A stretch of 6,901 nt of DNA from Christensenellaceae bacterium (GTDB lineage Bacteria; Bacillota; Clostridia; Christensenellales; SZUA-584). Positions 1 to 5,734 of this stretch are shown here, piece by piece. The translations under genes were made by a program, and so were the position numbers. Below the pieces are notes generated by a model. The model had not been told where the DNA came from. It ran no database searches and saw nothing but the letters and a program-made list of their open reading frames with translations. Each line of letters opens with the position of its first letter. The first letter of the stretch is position 1. The stretch lies in NCBI GenBank assembly GCA_012719815.1, contig JAAXZP010000350.1:1-6901 (forward strand). Direction: 5' to 3'.

Positions 1-166
1 CGGCGGCGTTCACAAGACCATCATCGGCGTATTGGTGATGGCTGTGCTGTTTAACGCGCTCACGCTGCTCAATGTGGACGGTTCCATGCAGAAGTTCATC
101 CGCGGGCTTGTGCTGATCATCGTTATCATGCTTGACGCTGTAGCGAATATGCGCAGCAAATCCTGA
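1..166 (+). CDS. ABC sugar-type transporter permease, C-terminal end (partial)
   Basis: Only the last 54 codons are inside the window; the first complete codon is at 2 and the TGA stop at 164-166. The peptide begins GGVHKTIIGVLVMAVLFNAL and ends LDAVANMRSKS. It holds one hydrophobic helix (about residues 7-24), a short polar turn containing NVDGS, a second hydrophobic helix (about 35-46) and a short basic tail. This is the usual ending of BPD_transp_2 permeases (RbsC/XylH type), where a GG.....iG.l.....NgL.ll pattern precedes the last helix. Such a protein forms the membrane channel of an importer for a sugar or similar small molecule, with an ATPase that must lie outside the window. The next gene encodes the matching receptor. 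The family assignment comes from pattern recognition on a short fragment; the substrate cannot be inferred. Confidence 0.8.
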   Translation, partial: GGVHKTIIGVLVMAVLFNALTLLNVDGSMQKFIRGLVLIIVIMLDAVANMRSKS

Positions 167-178
167 CGTGACTATCAT

Positions 179-212
179 TTATTACGGGTGTAATAAAAAC
201 GGGTGTTAATAA
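179..212 (+). promoter_or_regulatory. Inverted plus direct repeat with ACGGGTG core upstream of the receptor gene
   Basis: Positions 178-185 and 190-197 form a perfect 8-bp inverted repeat, TTTATTAC/GTAATAAA, around GGGT. The core ACGGGTG (184-190) recurs 15 bp later (199-205), again followed by a TTAATAA tract. A near copy lies on the opposite strand upstream of the M24 gene (1295-1312). Dyad symmetry, short periodic repetition and an intergenic site suggest a regulator-binding site. A weak AT-rich hairpin at the end of the permease mRNA is the alternative. The sequence is observed; the function is inferred. Confidence 0.45.
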
Positions 213-236
213 AAAAATAACAGGAGGGAAAATCTT

Positions 237-1223
237 ATGAAGAAAGTGCTTTCGATCATGCTGGTTCTGGCACTTGTGGCAGCGGTTTTCGCAGCCTGTG
301 CCCAGACACCGTCGCAGGACAGCTCCGGCGGCAGCAAGGCGCCGGCGTCCACAGGCAAAAAGATCTTTATGTCCAGCGCTTATTACACCGCTCCGTACGG
401 TGCTCCTTTGCAGGAAGCCGTCCAGGACAAAGCGGCTGAGTTGGGTTACGAGATCCAGATCGTGGACGGCGAAGCCAATGCGGATAAGCAGCTTGCGCAG
501 TTCAAGACCGCTGTTGCGGACGGCTATGACGCACTGATCTATTGGCCGGGCGACACCGCTTCCACGCCGCCGGTCGTGGCGTACCTCAATTCGACAGGCT
601 TGCCGTGGGTGGCGCTCAACACGATGGTGGACGACTCCGTTATCGATCAGGTGCCTTGCATGGTGGCCTCGGATGAGGTTGAGATCGGACGCTGGCTGGG
701 ACGTCTGATTCTGGAGTACTTCGAGAAGAACAAGACTGAAACCAAGAATATTGCGTACATTGAAGGCAGCCCCGGCTCCAGCTACACCACCCACCTGACA
801 GAAGGCATCAACGAGATCATTGAAGGCACTGGCGTTAAAATACTGAACGACCATATGTATTCCGAATATGACCCGTCTAAGGCCATGACGATCATGGACG
901 ACCTTCTGACCAAATTCGGCGACCAGATTGACCTCGTCGTGACGCAGGACGGCGGCATGTTCCAGGGGGCTTATAACGCCATCTCCGCGGCAGGCAAGCT
1001 CGGCGATTTTGGAATAATCTGCCAGGGCCAGGATCTCATCGTCAAAGAGAAGCTGCTGAGCGGCGAACTGTATGCGAGCGTCGCGCAGGATCCTTACAGG
1101 GAAGGCAGCCTGGCGGTAGAAATGCTGGATAAGCTCATGAAGGGCGAAGAGGTGGAACACTGGGTTGTGAACCCCACCGGTCCGATCTATAAAGAAGACG
1201 TCGACAAATACGTTTGGTTCTAA
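237..1223 (+). CDS. ABC transporter sugar-type substrate-binding lipoprotein
   Basis: A 328-residue receptor of the periplasmic-binding-protein family (Peripla_BP_4, RbsB-like). Residues 1-20 form a lipoprotein signal (MKK, a hydrophobic stretch, then VFAA) with the lipidated Cys at 21. A Ser/Gly/Pro linker (about 22-40) tethers the folded domain to the membrane. The mature part starts with KKIFMSSAYYTAPYG, followed by alternating strands and helices. These include the ELGYEIQIVDGEANADKQ element, the GYDALIYWPGD strand typical of sugar receptors, and a late SVAQDPYREGSLAVEML segment like the C-terminal helix of RbsB homologues. AGGAGGG at 222-228, 8 nt before the ATG, fixes the start. The gene follows the permease by 70 nt, so both probably serve one importer. 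The ligand is unknown. The PBP-fold and lipoprotein calls are firm; a sugar ligand is only the family's usual case, and amino acid derivatives or nucleosides are possible. Confidence 0.9.
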   Translation: MKKVLSIMLVLALVAAVFAACAQTPSQDSSGGSKAPASTGKKIFMSSAYYTAPYGAPLQEAVQDKAAELGYEIQIVDGEANADKQLAQFKTAVADGYDALIYWPGDTASTPPVVAYLNSTGLPWVALNTMVDDSVIDQVPCMVASDEVEIGRWLGRLILEYFEKNKTETKNIAYIEGSPGSSYTTHLTEGINEIIEGTGVKILNDHMYSEYDPSKAMTIMDDLLTKFGDQIDLVVTQDGGMFQGAYNAISAAGKLGDFGIICQGQDLIVKEKLLSGELYASVAQDPYREGSLAVEMLDKLMKGEEVEHWVVNPTGPIYKEDVDKYVWF

Positions 1224-1237
1224 TCGTGACCGGGAGA

Positions 1238-1266
1238 GGAGAAACCGGCTTTGGGCCGGTTTCTCC
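1238..1266 (+). terminator. Strong hairpin after the receptor gene, no U-tract
   Basis: GGAGAAACCGGC (1238-1249) pairs perfectly with GCCGGTTTCTCC (1255-1266), leaving a 5-nt loop, TTTGG. It begins 14 nt after the receptor stop codon. The arm is followed by GTATCC rather than a T run, so it does not fit an efficient intrinsic terminator. It could be a partial terminator, or a 3' stabiliser that keeps receptor mRNA abundant, as is common in ABC operons. Confidence 0.6.
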
Positions 1267-1294
1267 GTATCCTGGTATCCAAGCAGCTTTCAAG

Positions 1295-1312
1295 TTATTT
1301 CACCCGTAAAAA
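1295..1312 (-). promoter_or_regulatory. ACGGGTG motif copy upstream of the M24 gene
   Basis: Read on the minus strand, this stretch is TTTTTACGGGTGAAATAA. It matches 16 of 18 positions of the site at 179-196 upstream of the receptor gene. It ends 37 nt before the M24 ATG; the other site ends 40 nt before the receptor ATG. The matching spacing and AT-rich flanks suggest one regulator for both genes. No supporting data exist beyond these copies. Confidence 0.4.
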
Positions 1313-1335
1313 TCATAGGTTGACGAAAAAATCGC

Positions 1336-1341
1336 AGGAGG
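1336..1341 (+). promoter_or_regulatory. Ribosome binding site that sets the M24 start
   Basis: A perfect AGGAGG lies 8 nt before the ATG at 1350. The frame stays open back to 1251, but that upstream start falls in the loop of the 1238-1266 hairpin and has no Shine-Dalgarno. The start at 1350 is therefore preferred. Confidence 0.85.
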
Positions 1342-1349
1342 AAAACGCA

Positions 1350-2525
1350 ATGAGACCTGTTATTCCGGCCTCTGAATTTGATGCGCGCGTCAAAAAGACG
1401 CAGGAATCCATGCGGGAGCAGGGGATTGATATACTGCTCGCATACGGAAACGAGGCGGAACCACAGTTCCAGCGCTATTATTCGGATTACTGGCCTTCGT
1501 TTGAGAGCGCCGGAGTGATGTTTGCCGCAGAAGGTGACCCGGTGCTGCTGATAGGGCCGGAAAGCATGACGTTTGCCAAAGATCGGAGCCGGATACGGGA
1601 TATCCGAAGGCTTGCTGCGTTCCGCGAATCGTCCAACCCGGAGTATCCGGGCCATGTGCTGCAAACCTTCGCCGATGTGATCGAAGACCTGGTGCGCGGC
1701 GGCGAGCCGAAACGCCTCGCCATCGCGGGGTATAACCTTGTACCACATTATCTTTTTGAAGAGCTCCGGGAAAGCCTTAAAAGGTTTAATAACATCGAAA
1801 TCGTACGCGGGGATGAGTTAGTGATGAAGCAGCGCATGATCAAGTCGCCCGCGGAAATTGAATGCATGCGCTATGCGGGCCGCATCACGGCGCAAACGAT
1901 GGACTATGTAATCGAGCATATTAAACCCGGCATGACTGAGCTGGAGGTGCGCGGGCTGGCGCTCGGCCGGATGCACGAGTTGGGCGCGGAGAACGAAGCG
2001 TATTCGACCTGGGTACTGGCTGGGCAAGGCGGCAATCAAGCCATCAGCCGCGCACGGCACAAGGTGATCGGTAAAAATGAGCTGGTGCATTTGCAGTTTG
2101 GCGCACGATATGAAGGCTATGCTTCTACCATCGGACGCCCGGTGATTATCGGCAAGCCGGAGAAATGGATGACAGATGCGATTACCGCGGGATACGAGGG
2201 GTATGAAGCGATTTTAGAGCAGCTTGTAGCGGGCAATAATGCGGGCAATGTGGCTCGCGCATTTTATGAAACAATGGATAAAAACGGCTATGCCGATTGG
2301 TTGTTGTACGGCCCATGCCACGGTACCGGCCTGATGGAGGGCGAACCGCCGTGGATCGAGCAAGGCAGCAATTATATTATGCAGGAAAACATGACTTACT
2401 GCATCTGTCTGTTTATGGGCAACAAGGATGGATACGGTTTCCGCATTGAGGATAGCATTCGGGTTGCGCCGGAGAAAGCAGAGAACATGACAAACTATCG
2501 CAGGGATATCATCATTATCTCATGA
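1350..2525 (+). CDS. M24 / creatinase-fold family protein lacking canonical metal ligands
   Basis: A 391-residue protein with the layout of Xaa-Pro aminopeptidase and creatinase relatives. A creatinase N-domain (about 10-160: FDARVKKTQESMREQGID, then a strand-helix pattern) is followed by the linker KQRMIKSPAEIECMRYAG (160-177). The pita-bread C-domain runs to the end (GMTELEV, LVHLQFGARYEGYASTIGRP, CHGTGLMEGEPPW, FRIEDSIRV). Aligned from memory with M24 peptidases, the first metal Asp is Gln249, the second Asp is Thr260, His324 is kept, the next Glu is Cys353, and Glu367 is kept. Three of five ligands are therefore missing, so ordinary dinuclear peptidase activity is unlikely. Creatinase is a metal-free member of this fold, but its catalytic His position aligns with Ile232 here. 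Position after a PBP-type importer and a shared upstream motif suggest that it acts on, or senses, the imported compound. The fold is confident and the activity unknown; automatic labels such as aminopeptidase P should not be taken literally. Confidence 0.85.
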   Translation: MRPVIPASEFDARVKKTQESMREQGIDILLAYGNEAEPQFQRYYSDYWPSFESAGVMFAAEGDPVLLIGPESMTFAKDRSRIRDIRRLAAFRESSNPEYPGHVLQTFADVIEDLVRGGEPKRLAIAGYNLVPHYLFEELRESLKRFNNIEIVRGDELVMKQRMIKSPAEIECMRYAGRITAQTMDYVIEHIKPGMTELEVRGLALGRMHELGAENEAYSTWVLAGQGGNQAISRARHKVIGKNELVHLQFGARYEGYASTIGRPVIIGKPEKWMTDAITAGYEGYEAILEQLVAGNNAGNVARAFYETMDKNGYADWLLYGPCHGTGLMEGEPPWIEQGSNYIMQENMTYCICLFMGNKDGYGFRIEDSIRVAPEKAENMTNYRRDIIIIS

Positions 2526-2562
2526 GAAATCAGTGGTCTTTCAGAATAACTGACTGAGGAGA

Positions 2563-2585
2563 AAACCCGCTTGGATAGCGGGTTT
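2563..2585 (+). terminator. Hairpin terminator after the M24 gene
   Basis: AAACCCGCT (2563-2571) pairs with AGCGGGTTT (2577-2585) around the loop TGGAT. It lies 37 nt after the M24 stop. The 3' arm ends in TTT followed by ATGCTTAT, so the T-tract is short. The same 9-mer GAGGAGAAA overlaps its base (2556-2564) and that of the receptor hairpin (1236-1244). It marks the end of the GC-rich transport block. Confidence 0.6.
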
Positions 2586-2914
2586 ATGCTTATAATGGGA
2601 AACTATTAAATCCACATATTTTGTACTCCTTAATTAAGCTGCAACTTTCTTGTGTCAAAGGAGCAGGTAATATCTGTTGAAAAAAGCAGTTGATTGCAAT
2701 AAGTAGAATATGGTAGTATCGCTTAGTATAATGAATAATATAGTTTAGTGCAACAAGCCCAGTTTTATAGAAAGTCCGGGTTAATGGACAGTATATGTTA
2801 TTAAACATAGTTAGGTCACAAATAAGTACATATGATGCTCTAGATGAAGCAAATGAAACGTTAACTAAATTGCCTGATTCACTTACAGTAATAACGAATA
2901 GGGGTGTACAAAAT
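2586..2914 (+). other. AT-rich leader region without a recognisable gene
   Basis: This stretch is markedly AT-rich compared with the DNA to its left. It contains a perfect TATAAT at 2727-2732, but no matching -35 box lies 16-18 bp upstream, so any promoter is weak or non-standard. A small stem, GTCC/GGAC (2774-2777 with 2786-2789), precedes an ATG at 2795. That ATG opens a 40-codon extension in frame with the DUF4268 gene (contains NETLTKLPDSLTVITNRG). The extension resembles no family I recognise and lacks a clear ribosome site. It may be non-coding, a remnant, or a real longer N-terminus. Confidence 0.4.
2900..2905 (+). promoter_or_regulatory. Ribosome binding site favouring the internal start at 2915
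   Basis: AGGGGT lies 9 nt before the ATG at 2915. The protein from there (MFLINTQNKKAIPLEKKSFS) matches the usual N-terminus of DUF4268 proteins, whereas the earlier in-frame ATG at 2795 has no comparable site. Confidence 0.5.
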
Positions 2915-3325
2915 ATGTTTTTAATCAATACGCAAAATAAAAAAGCGATTCCTCTTGAGAAAAAGTCTTTCTCGGAGCTCAACTTGACTGAGAGATATGA
3001 CTTGCAGGAGTGGATTGCCGATAATCCAACTATACTCGTGGAAAACCTGCTGATAATCCAGAAAGAGTTTGCCGGGTTCTCTGAGACAAATGAGCGTCTT
3101 GATTTGCTTGCCCTTGATGAGAATGGGAAGCTTGTTGTCATTGAGAATAAACTTGACGATTCAGGAAAAGACGTTGTTTGGCAAGCCTTGAAATACGTTT
3201 CATTCTGTGCAACGCTGACAAAAATGAGATTACTGAAATTTATCAGCGCTATCTTAAGGAAGAAGGCAATGCTCAGGATAAACTATCGGAGTTTTATGGG
3301 CAGGAGTATGAAAGCATACGCTTAA
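2915..3325 (+). CDS. DUF4268 protein, N-terminal fragment before the frame change
   Basis: As the DNA stands, this frame gives 136 residues from the ATG at 2915 (176 from the earlier ATG at 2795). It carries the whole putative nuclease core: Asp63, Glu77-x-Lys79 and Gln90. After residue 103 it reads MRLLKFISAILRKKAM and on to a stop at 3323-3325, which is out-of-frame sequence with no family resemblance. Translated alone, it would be a bare nuclease-like domain without its DUF4268 partner. Confidence 0.55.
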   Translation: MFLINTQNKKAIPLEKKSFSELNLTERYDLQEWIADNPTILVENLLIIQKEFAGFSETNERLDLLALDENGKLVVIENKLDDSGKDVVWQALKYVSFCATLTKMRLLKFISAILRKKAMLRINYRSFMGRSMKAYA

Positions 3326-4026
3326 ATTCTGTAGAGGGAGATCAGCGCATCATACTTGTCGCTGCAAATTTCAGAAAAGAAGTTACATCTACTGTGCTTT
3401 GGCTGCGCAATTATCACGGTGTCGATATTACATGCATTAAGGTGACACCGTATGTTGACGGTGGAAAAATATATATTAATATCGAGCAAATCATTCCCAT
3501 ACAGGATATCGGCGACTATCAGATCCGTTTAACGGCGAAGAAACAGGAAGAAACATTTTCATTAAAAGAAGAAACGGCACGGGATAAAATACGATATCAA
3601 TTCTGGGAAAAAGCGTTGCCTGTGTTGAGAGCCAAAACCGGTATCTATAATAATGTTTCGCCCATTAAAGATAACTGGCTTGCGGGAGCAAGTGGACATA
3701 GCGGACTCTCATTTAACCCAGTTATTCTGATGGATGGAGTCCGGGCAGAACTATACATTGATACAGGAGACGAACAAAAGAATAAAAGCATATATGAAAG
3801 GCTGAAAGATAAGGTCAATATTTTTGAATCATCTTTCTTAGAAAAACTGGATTGGCAAGACCTGCCTGGAAAAAGGGCATATAGAGTTTGTGTTCATTAT
3901 AATAGTTTTGGCCTAAAAGATGAAGAACATTGGGATGACATTATTGAATGGTTTGCCAACAGTATAGCTGAATTGATGAAGGTGTTTAAGCCGCTTCTTG
4001 ATGGTATTATGAAAAGCGTTGGTTAA
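3178..4026 (+). CDS. DUF4268 protein, C-terminal fragment after the frame change
   Basis: This frame can be read from a TTG at 3178, giving 282 residues. Its first 15 or so (MASLEIRFILCNADK) are the +1-shifted reading of the WQALKYVSFCATLTK segment and are not native. Genuine family sequence begins at 3223 (NEITEIYQRYL). No Shine-Dalgarno was seen at the TTG, so independent translation is doubtful. It contains the central VAANFRKEVTSTVLWLRNY segment and the complete DUF4268 C-terminal domain, with no further disruption. Confidence 0.5.
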   Translation: MASLEIRFILCNADKNEITEIYQRYLKEEGNAQDKLSEFYGQEYESIRLNSVEGDQRIILVAANFRKEVTSTVLWLRNYHGVDITCIKVTPYVDGGKIYINIEQIIPIQDIGDYQIRLTAKKQEETFSLKEETARDKIRYQFWEKALPVLRAKTGIYNNVSPIKDNWLAGASGHSGLSFNPVILMDGVRAELYIDTGDEQKNKSIYERLKDKVNIFESSFLEKLDWQDLPGKRAYRVCVHYNSFGLKDEEHWDDIIEWFANSIAELMKVFKPLLDGIMKSVG

Positions 4027-4176
4027 CAATATTTCCAAGAATTAGGGATTCACTCATAAACTTAGTTGCAAAAAAACCGAGACAGGTATTAAATTTGTTG
4101 CGAATAAAAAGTTTCCGGGGATGCTAAACATTATGGATGTAAGTTTATTGACAATTAAAATGACACAGGAATGATT

Positions 4177-4599
4177 ATGATAAGAGAATTACATGAAGAC
4201 GACCTGGAAATCGCAATGAAGATCTGGCTTGGAGCGAACATACAGGCTCATGATTTTATTCCGAAAACCTATTGGCAGGCGAATTACGAAATGGTGAAAG
4301 GGATGCTGCCCGATTCCAGGGTTATCGTGTTTGAAGATAGCGAAAAGATTAAGGGGTTGGCCGGCCTGACAGGAAATTATATTGCCGGAATATTCGTGGA
4401 TCCAAAGAGCCAGTCCAAAGGTATTGGGAAGTCTTTGCTGGACAGTGTGAAAGAGAATCATTCTCGGTTATCGCTGCACGTTTACAAAAAGAATGTCCGG
4501 GCCATAAGGTTTTATCTGAGAGAGGGGTTTCACATAACAAAAGAGCGAATTGATGAAAACACCGGCGAAGCTGAACTGGAAATGAACTGGACTCGATGA
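4177..4599 (+). CDS. GNAT-family N-acetyltransferase, YiaC-like
   Basis: A 140-residue single-domain acetyltransferase that uses acetyl-CoA to acetylate an amine. The start MIRELHEDDLEIAMKIW leads into AHDFIPKTYW, a pattern close to E. coli YiaC and YjaB. The strand IAGIFVDPKSQSKGIGKSLL (68-87) carries the acetyl-CoA pyrophosphate loop Q-S-K-G-I-G. LHVYKKNVRAIRFYLREGFH (about 99-118) is the typical strand-helix ending with the N..A..FY...GF signature. E. coli YiaC is reported as a lysine acetyltransferase; whether this protein shares that substrate is unknown. An ATG at 4171 is in frame, but AGGA at 4167-4170 abuts it and stands 6 nt before 4177, so 4177 is preferred. Base composition is between the AT-rich DUF4268 gene and the GC-rich selD. 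It stands alone, with no functional tie to its neighbours. Confidence 0.85.
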   Translation: MIRELHEDDLEIAMKIWLGANIQAHDFIPKTYWQANYEMVKGMLPDSRVIVFEDSEKIKGLAGLTGNYIAGIFVDPKSQSKGIGKSLLDSVKENHSRLSLHVYKKNVRAIRFYLREGFHITKERIDENTGEAELEMNWTR

Positions 4600-4618
4600 G
4601 ATCGGGCGGTTTGGCATG

Positions 4619-4645
4619 TTGTTCTTTTCAAATATGTGCTATTCT
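4619..4645 (+). promoter_or_regulatory. Possible extended -10 promoter for selD
   Basis: TGCTATTCT (4637-4645) has the TGn extension and a fair -10 hexamer, TATTCT. A poor -35, TTGTTC (4619-4624), stands 15 bp upstream. A better -35-like TTGGCA (4611-4616) is 23 bp away, which is too far. Transcripts would start near 4652 and leave a leader of about 40 nt. This is a weak call, supported mainly by its position. Confidence 0.25.
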
Positions 4646-4680
4646 AATAACATTAAGGCAATACGCCTGCCGGGTGCCGG

Positions 4681-4687
4681 GGAGGTG
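4681..4687 (+). promoter_or_regulatory. Ribosome binding site for the TTG start of selD
   Basis: GGAGGTG lies 5 nt before TTG at 4693. No in-frame ATG near this point gives the full conserved N-terminus (KLTKLAKCAGCGAK), so the TTG start rests on this strong site. Confidence 0.8.
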
Positions 4688-4692
4688 CTGAA

Positions 4693-5730
4693 TTGAAACA
4701 GGATATCAAGCTGACAAAGCTGGCAAAGTGCGCCGGCTGCGGGGCAAAGGTGGGGGCCGGCGTACTGGCGCAGCTCCTGGAAGATATCAAGGTCCATCAG
4801 GATCCGAACCTGCTGGTCGGGTTTGACCGCAGCGATGACGCGTCCGTGTATAAGATCAGCGACGATTTGGCGCTGGTGCAGACGGTGGATTTCTTTCCGC
4901 CGATTGCCGACGACCCGTATACGTTTGGCGCCATCGCGGCCACAAACGCGCTGTCGGACGTCTACTCGATGGGCGGGGACCCCAAGCTGGCGCTCAACAT
5001 CATGGCCGTACCCGAGGACATGCCCAAAGAGACGGTTCACGAGATACTGCGGGGCGGCTACGACAAGGGGTATGAAGCGGGGGCGCTGATTACCGGCGGG
5101 CACAGCATTTACGACGAGGAGCCCAAATACGGGCTGGCGGTAACCGGGTTTGTGCATCCCGACAGGGTGCTGACGAATTCCGGCGCCCGGCCGGGGGATG
5201 TGCTGCTGCTCACAAAGCCGGTAGGCATCGGCGTGCTGACGTCCGCGATGAAAGCGCAGCTTTTAAGCCCGGAGACTGAAGAATTTGCGTTCAGGCTGAT
5301 GACCACGTTGAACAAATCCGCAAAGGACGCGATGGTGAAATACGACGTGCACGCCTGCACGGATGTCACCGGATTCGGCCTGATGGGGCACCTTTTGGAG
5401 ATGGCGCAGGGCAGCGACGTGCAGGTGCGCGTCGATATAGACGGTATAGACATGATTCCCGAAGCGCTGGAGTTTGCCCGGATGGGCGTGCTTCCCGCCG
5501 GTATGTACCGCAACCGCAGCTTTGCCGAGGAGAGCGTTGAACTTGTGAACATCCCGCTGGAGAAAGCCGACCTGCTCTTTGACCCGCAGACGTCGGGCGG
5601 TTTGCTGATCTGCGTCAGCCCGGAGGATGCGGACGCGCTTTGGGAAGAGCTGAAGACATGCGTGCCTTCCGCACAGCGCATTGGAAGGGTTTATCCGTAC
5701 ACGGACGGGAAACGTATCGTGGTGGAGTGA
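4693..5730 (+). CDS. selD: Selenide, water dikinase (selenophosphate synthetase), Cys form
   Basis: A 345-residue cytosolic enzyme that makes selenophosphate from selenide and ATP, the selenium donor for selenocysteine and selenouridine. The flexible N-terminal loop LAKCAGCGAKVG places the catalytic Cys at 16 (codon TGC, not the TGA used by selenoprotein SelDs) and the conserved Lys at 19. Metal and nucleotide residues follow in order: RSDDA (46-50), QTVDFF (Asp66), ATNALSDVYSMGG (Asn85, Asp89), TGGHSI (134-139) and TDVTGFG in the second domain (Asp224). AIRS-type N- and C-domains are complete, ending near DPQTSGGLL and IGRVYP, and the length matches E. coli SelD (347). The start is TTG with a strong ribosome site. 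The LysR gene begins 4 nt after the stop, so the two are probably co-transcribed and translationally coupled. No selA, selB, selC or yedF is in the window, so the final use of the selenophosphate is unknown. Confidence 0.97.
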   Translation: MKQDIKLTKLAKCAGCGAKVGAGVLAQLLEDIKVHQDPNLLVGFDRSDDASVYKISDDLALVQTVDFFPPIADDPYTFGAIAATNALSDVYSMGGDPKLALNIMAVPEDMPKETVHEILRGGYDKGYEAGALITGGHSIYDEEPKYGLAVTGFVHPDRVLTNSGARPGDVLLLTKPVGIGVLTSAMKAQLLSPETEEFAFRLMTTLNKSAKDAMVKYDVHACTDVTGFGLMGHLLEMAQGSDVQVRVDIDGIDMIPEALEFARMGVLPAGMYRNRSFAEESVELVNIPLEKADLLFDPQTSGGLLICVSPEDADALWEELKTCVPSAQRIGRVYPYTDGKRIVVE

Positions 5731-5734
5731 TGCC

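Larger units (their letters stand above)
2915..4026 (+). pseudogene. DUF4268 / PD-(D/E)XK nuclease-like protein gene, split by a frameshift
   Basis: Two overlapping frames together encode one protein of about 370 residues. The first gives residues 1-103 (start at 2915, ending LKYVSFCATLTK). The second continues at 3223 with NEITEIYQRYLKEEG through to TAA at 4024-4026. The change falls in a five-A run (3220-3224): one more A, or a -1 slip on AAA, restores the conserved order exactly. The N-terminal part resembles NucS-like PD-(D/E)XK domains: QEWIADNPTIL, then RLDLLALD (Asp63), VVIENK (Glu77, Lys79) and WQALKY (Gln90). The middle has RIILVAANFRKEVTSTVLWL. The C-terminal DUF4268 part has ISP-like and DNW motifs (NVSPIKDNWLAGASG), VRAELYID and the DEEHWDDIIEWF ending. 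Such genes occur in accessory, often defence-associated regions. The nuclease role is inferred. The remainder is intact, which fits a recent lesion, a sequencing error or recoding. Confidence 0.75.

Noticed and set aside
126..1160. Long open frame of 344 codons on the minus strand across the receptor gene
   Set aside because: It is antisense to a clear lipoprotein receptor, shows no family motifs, and is explained by the GC-rich codon pattern of the true gene.
1320..1348. TTGACG just before the M24 gene as a promoter -35
   Set aside because: The -10 position would overlap the spacer between ribosome site and ATG and reads as non-consensus AAACGC-like sequence.
2590..3141. Minus-strand open frame of 183 codons in the AT-rich insert
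   Set aside because: Its first third is antisense to the conserved nuclease motifs and the rest is Ser/Cys/Tyr-rich low-quality sequence, with no homologue recognised.
4046..4173. Short open frame between the DUF4268 and acetyltransferase genes (41 codons)
   Set aside because: It has no suitable start or ribosome site, and the peptide resembles nothing known; it is treated as spacer.
4148..4176. Perfect -35-like TTGACA upstream of the acetyltransferase
   Set aside because: A -10 at normal spacing would fall on 4171-4176 (ATGATT), a poor match that would put the transcript start inside the gene.
4738..4740. Possible selenocysteine in the SelD active site, with a SECIS downstream
   Set aside because: The catalytic codon is TGC (Cys), so no recoding is needed. 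No in-frame TGA was seen in any of the complete GC-rich genes.
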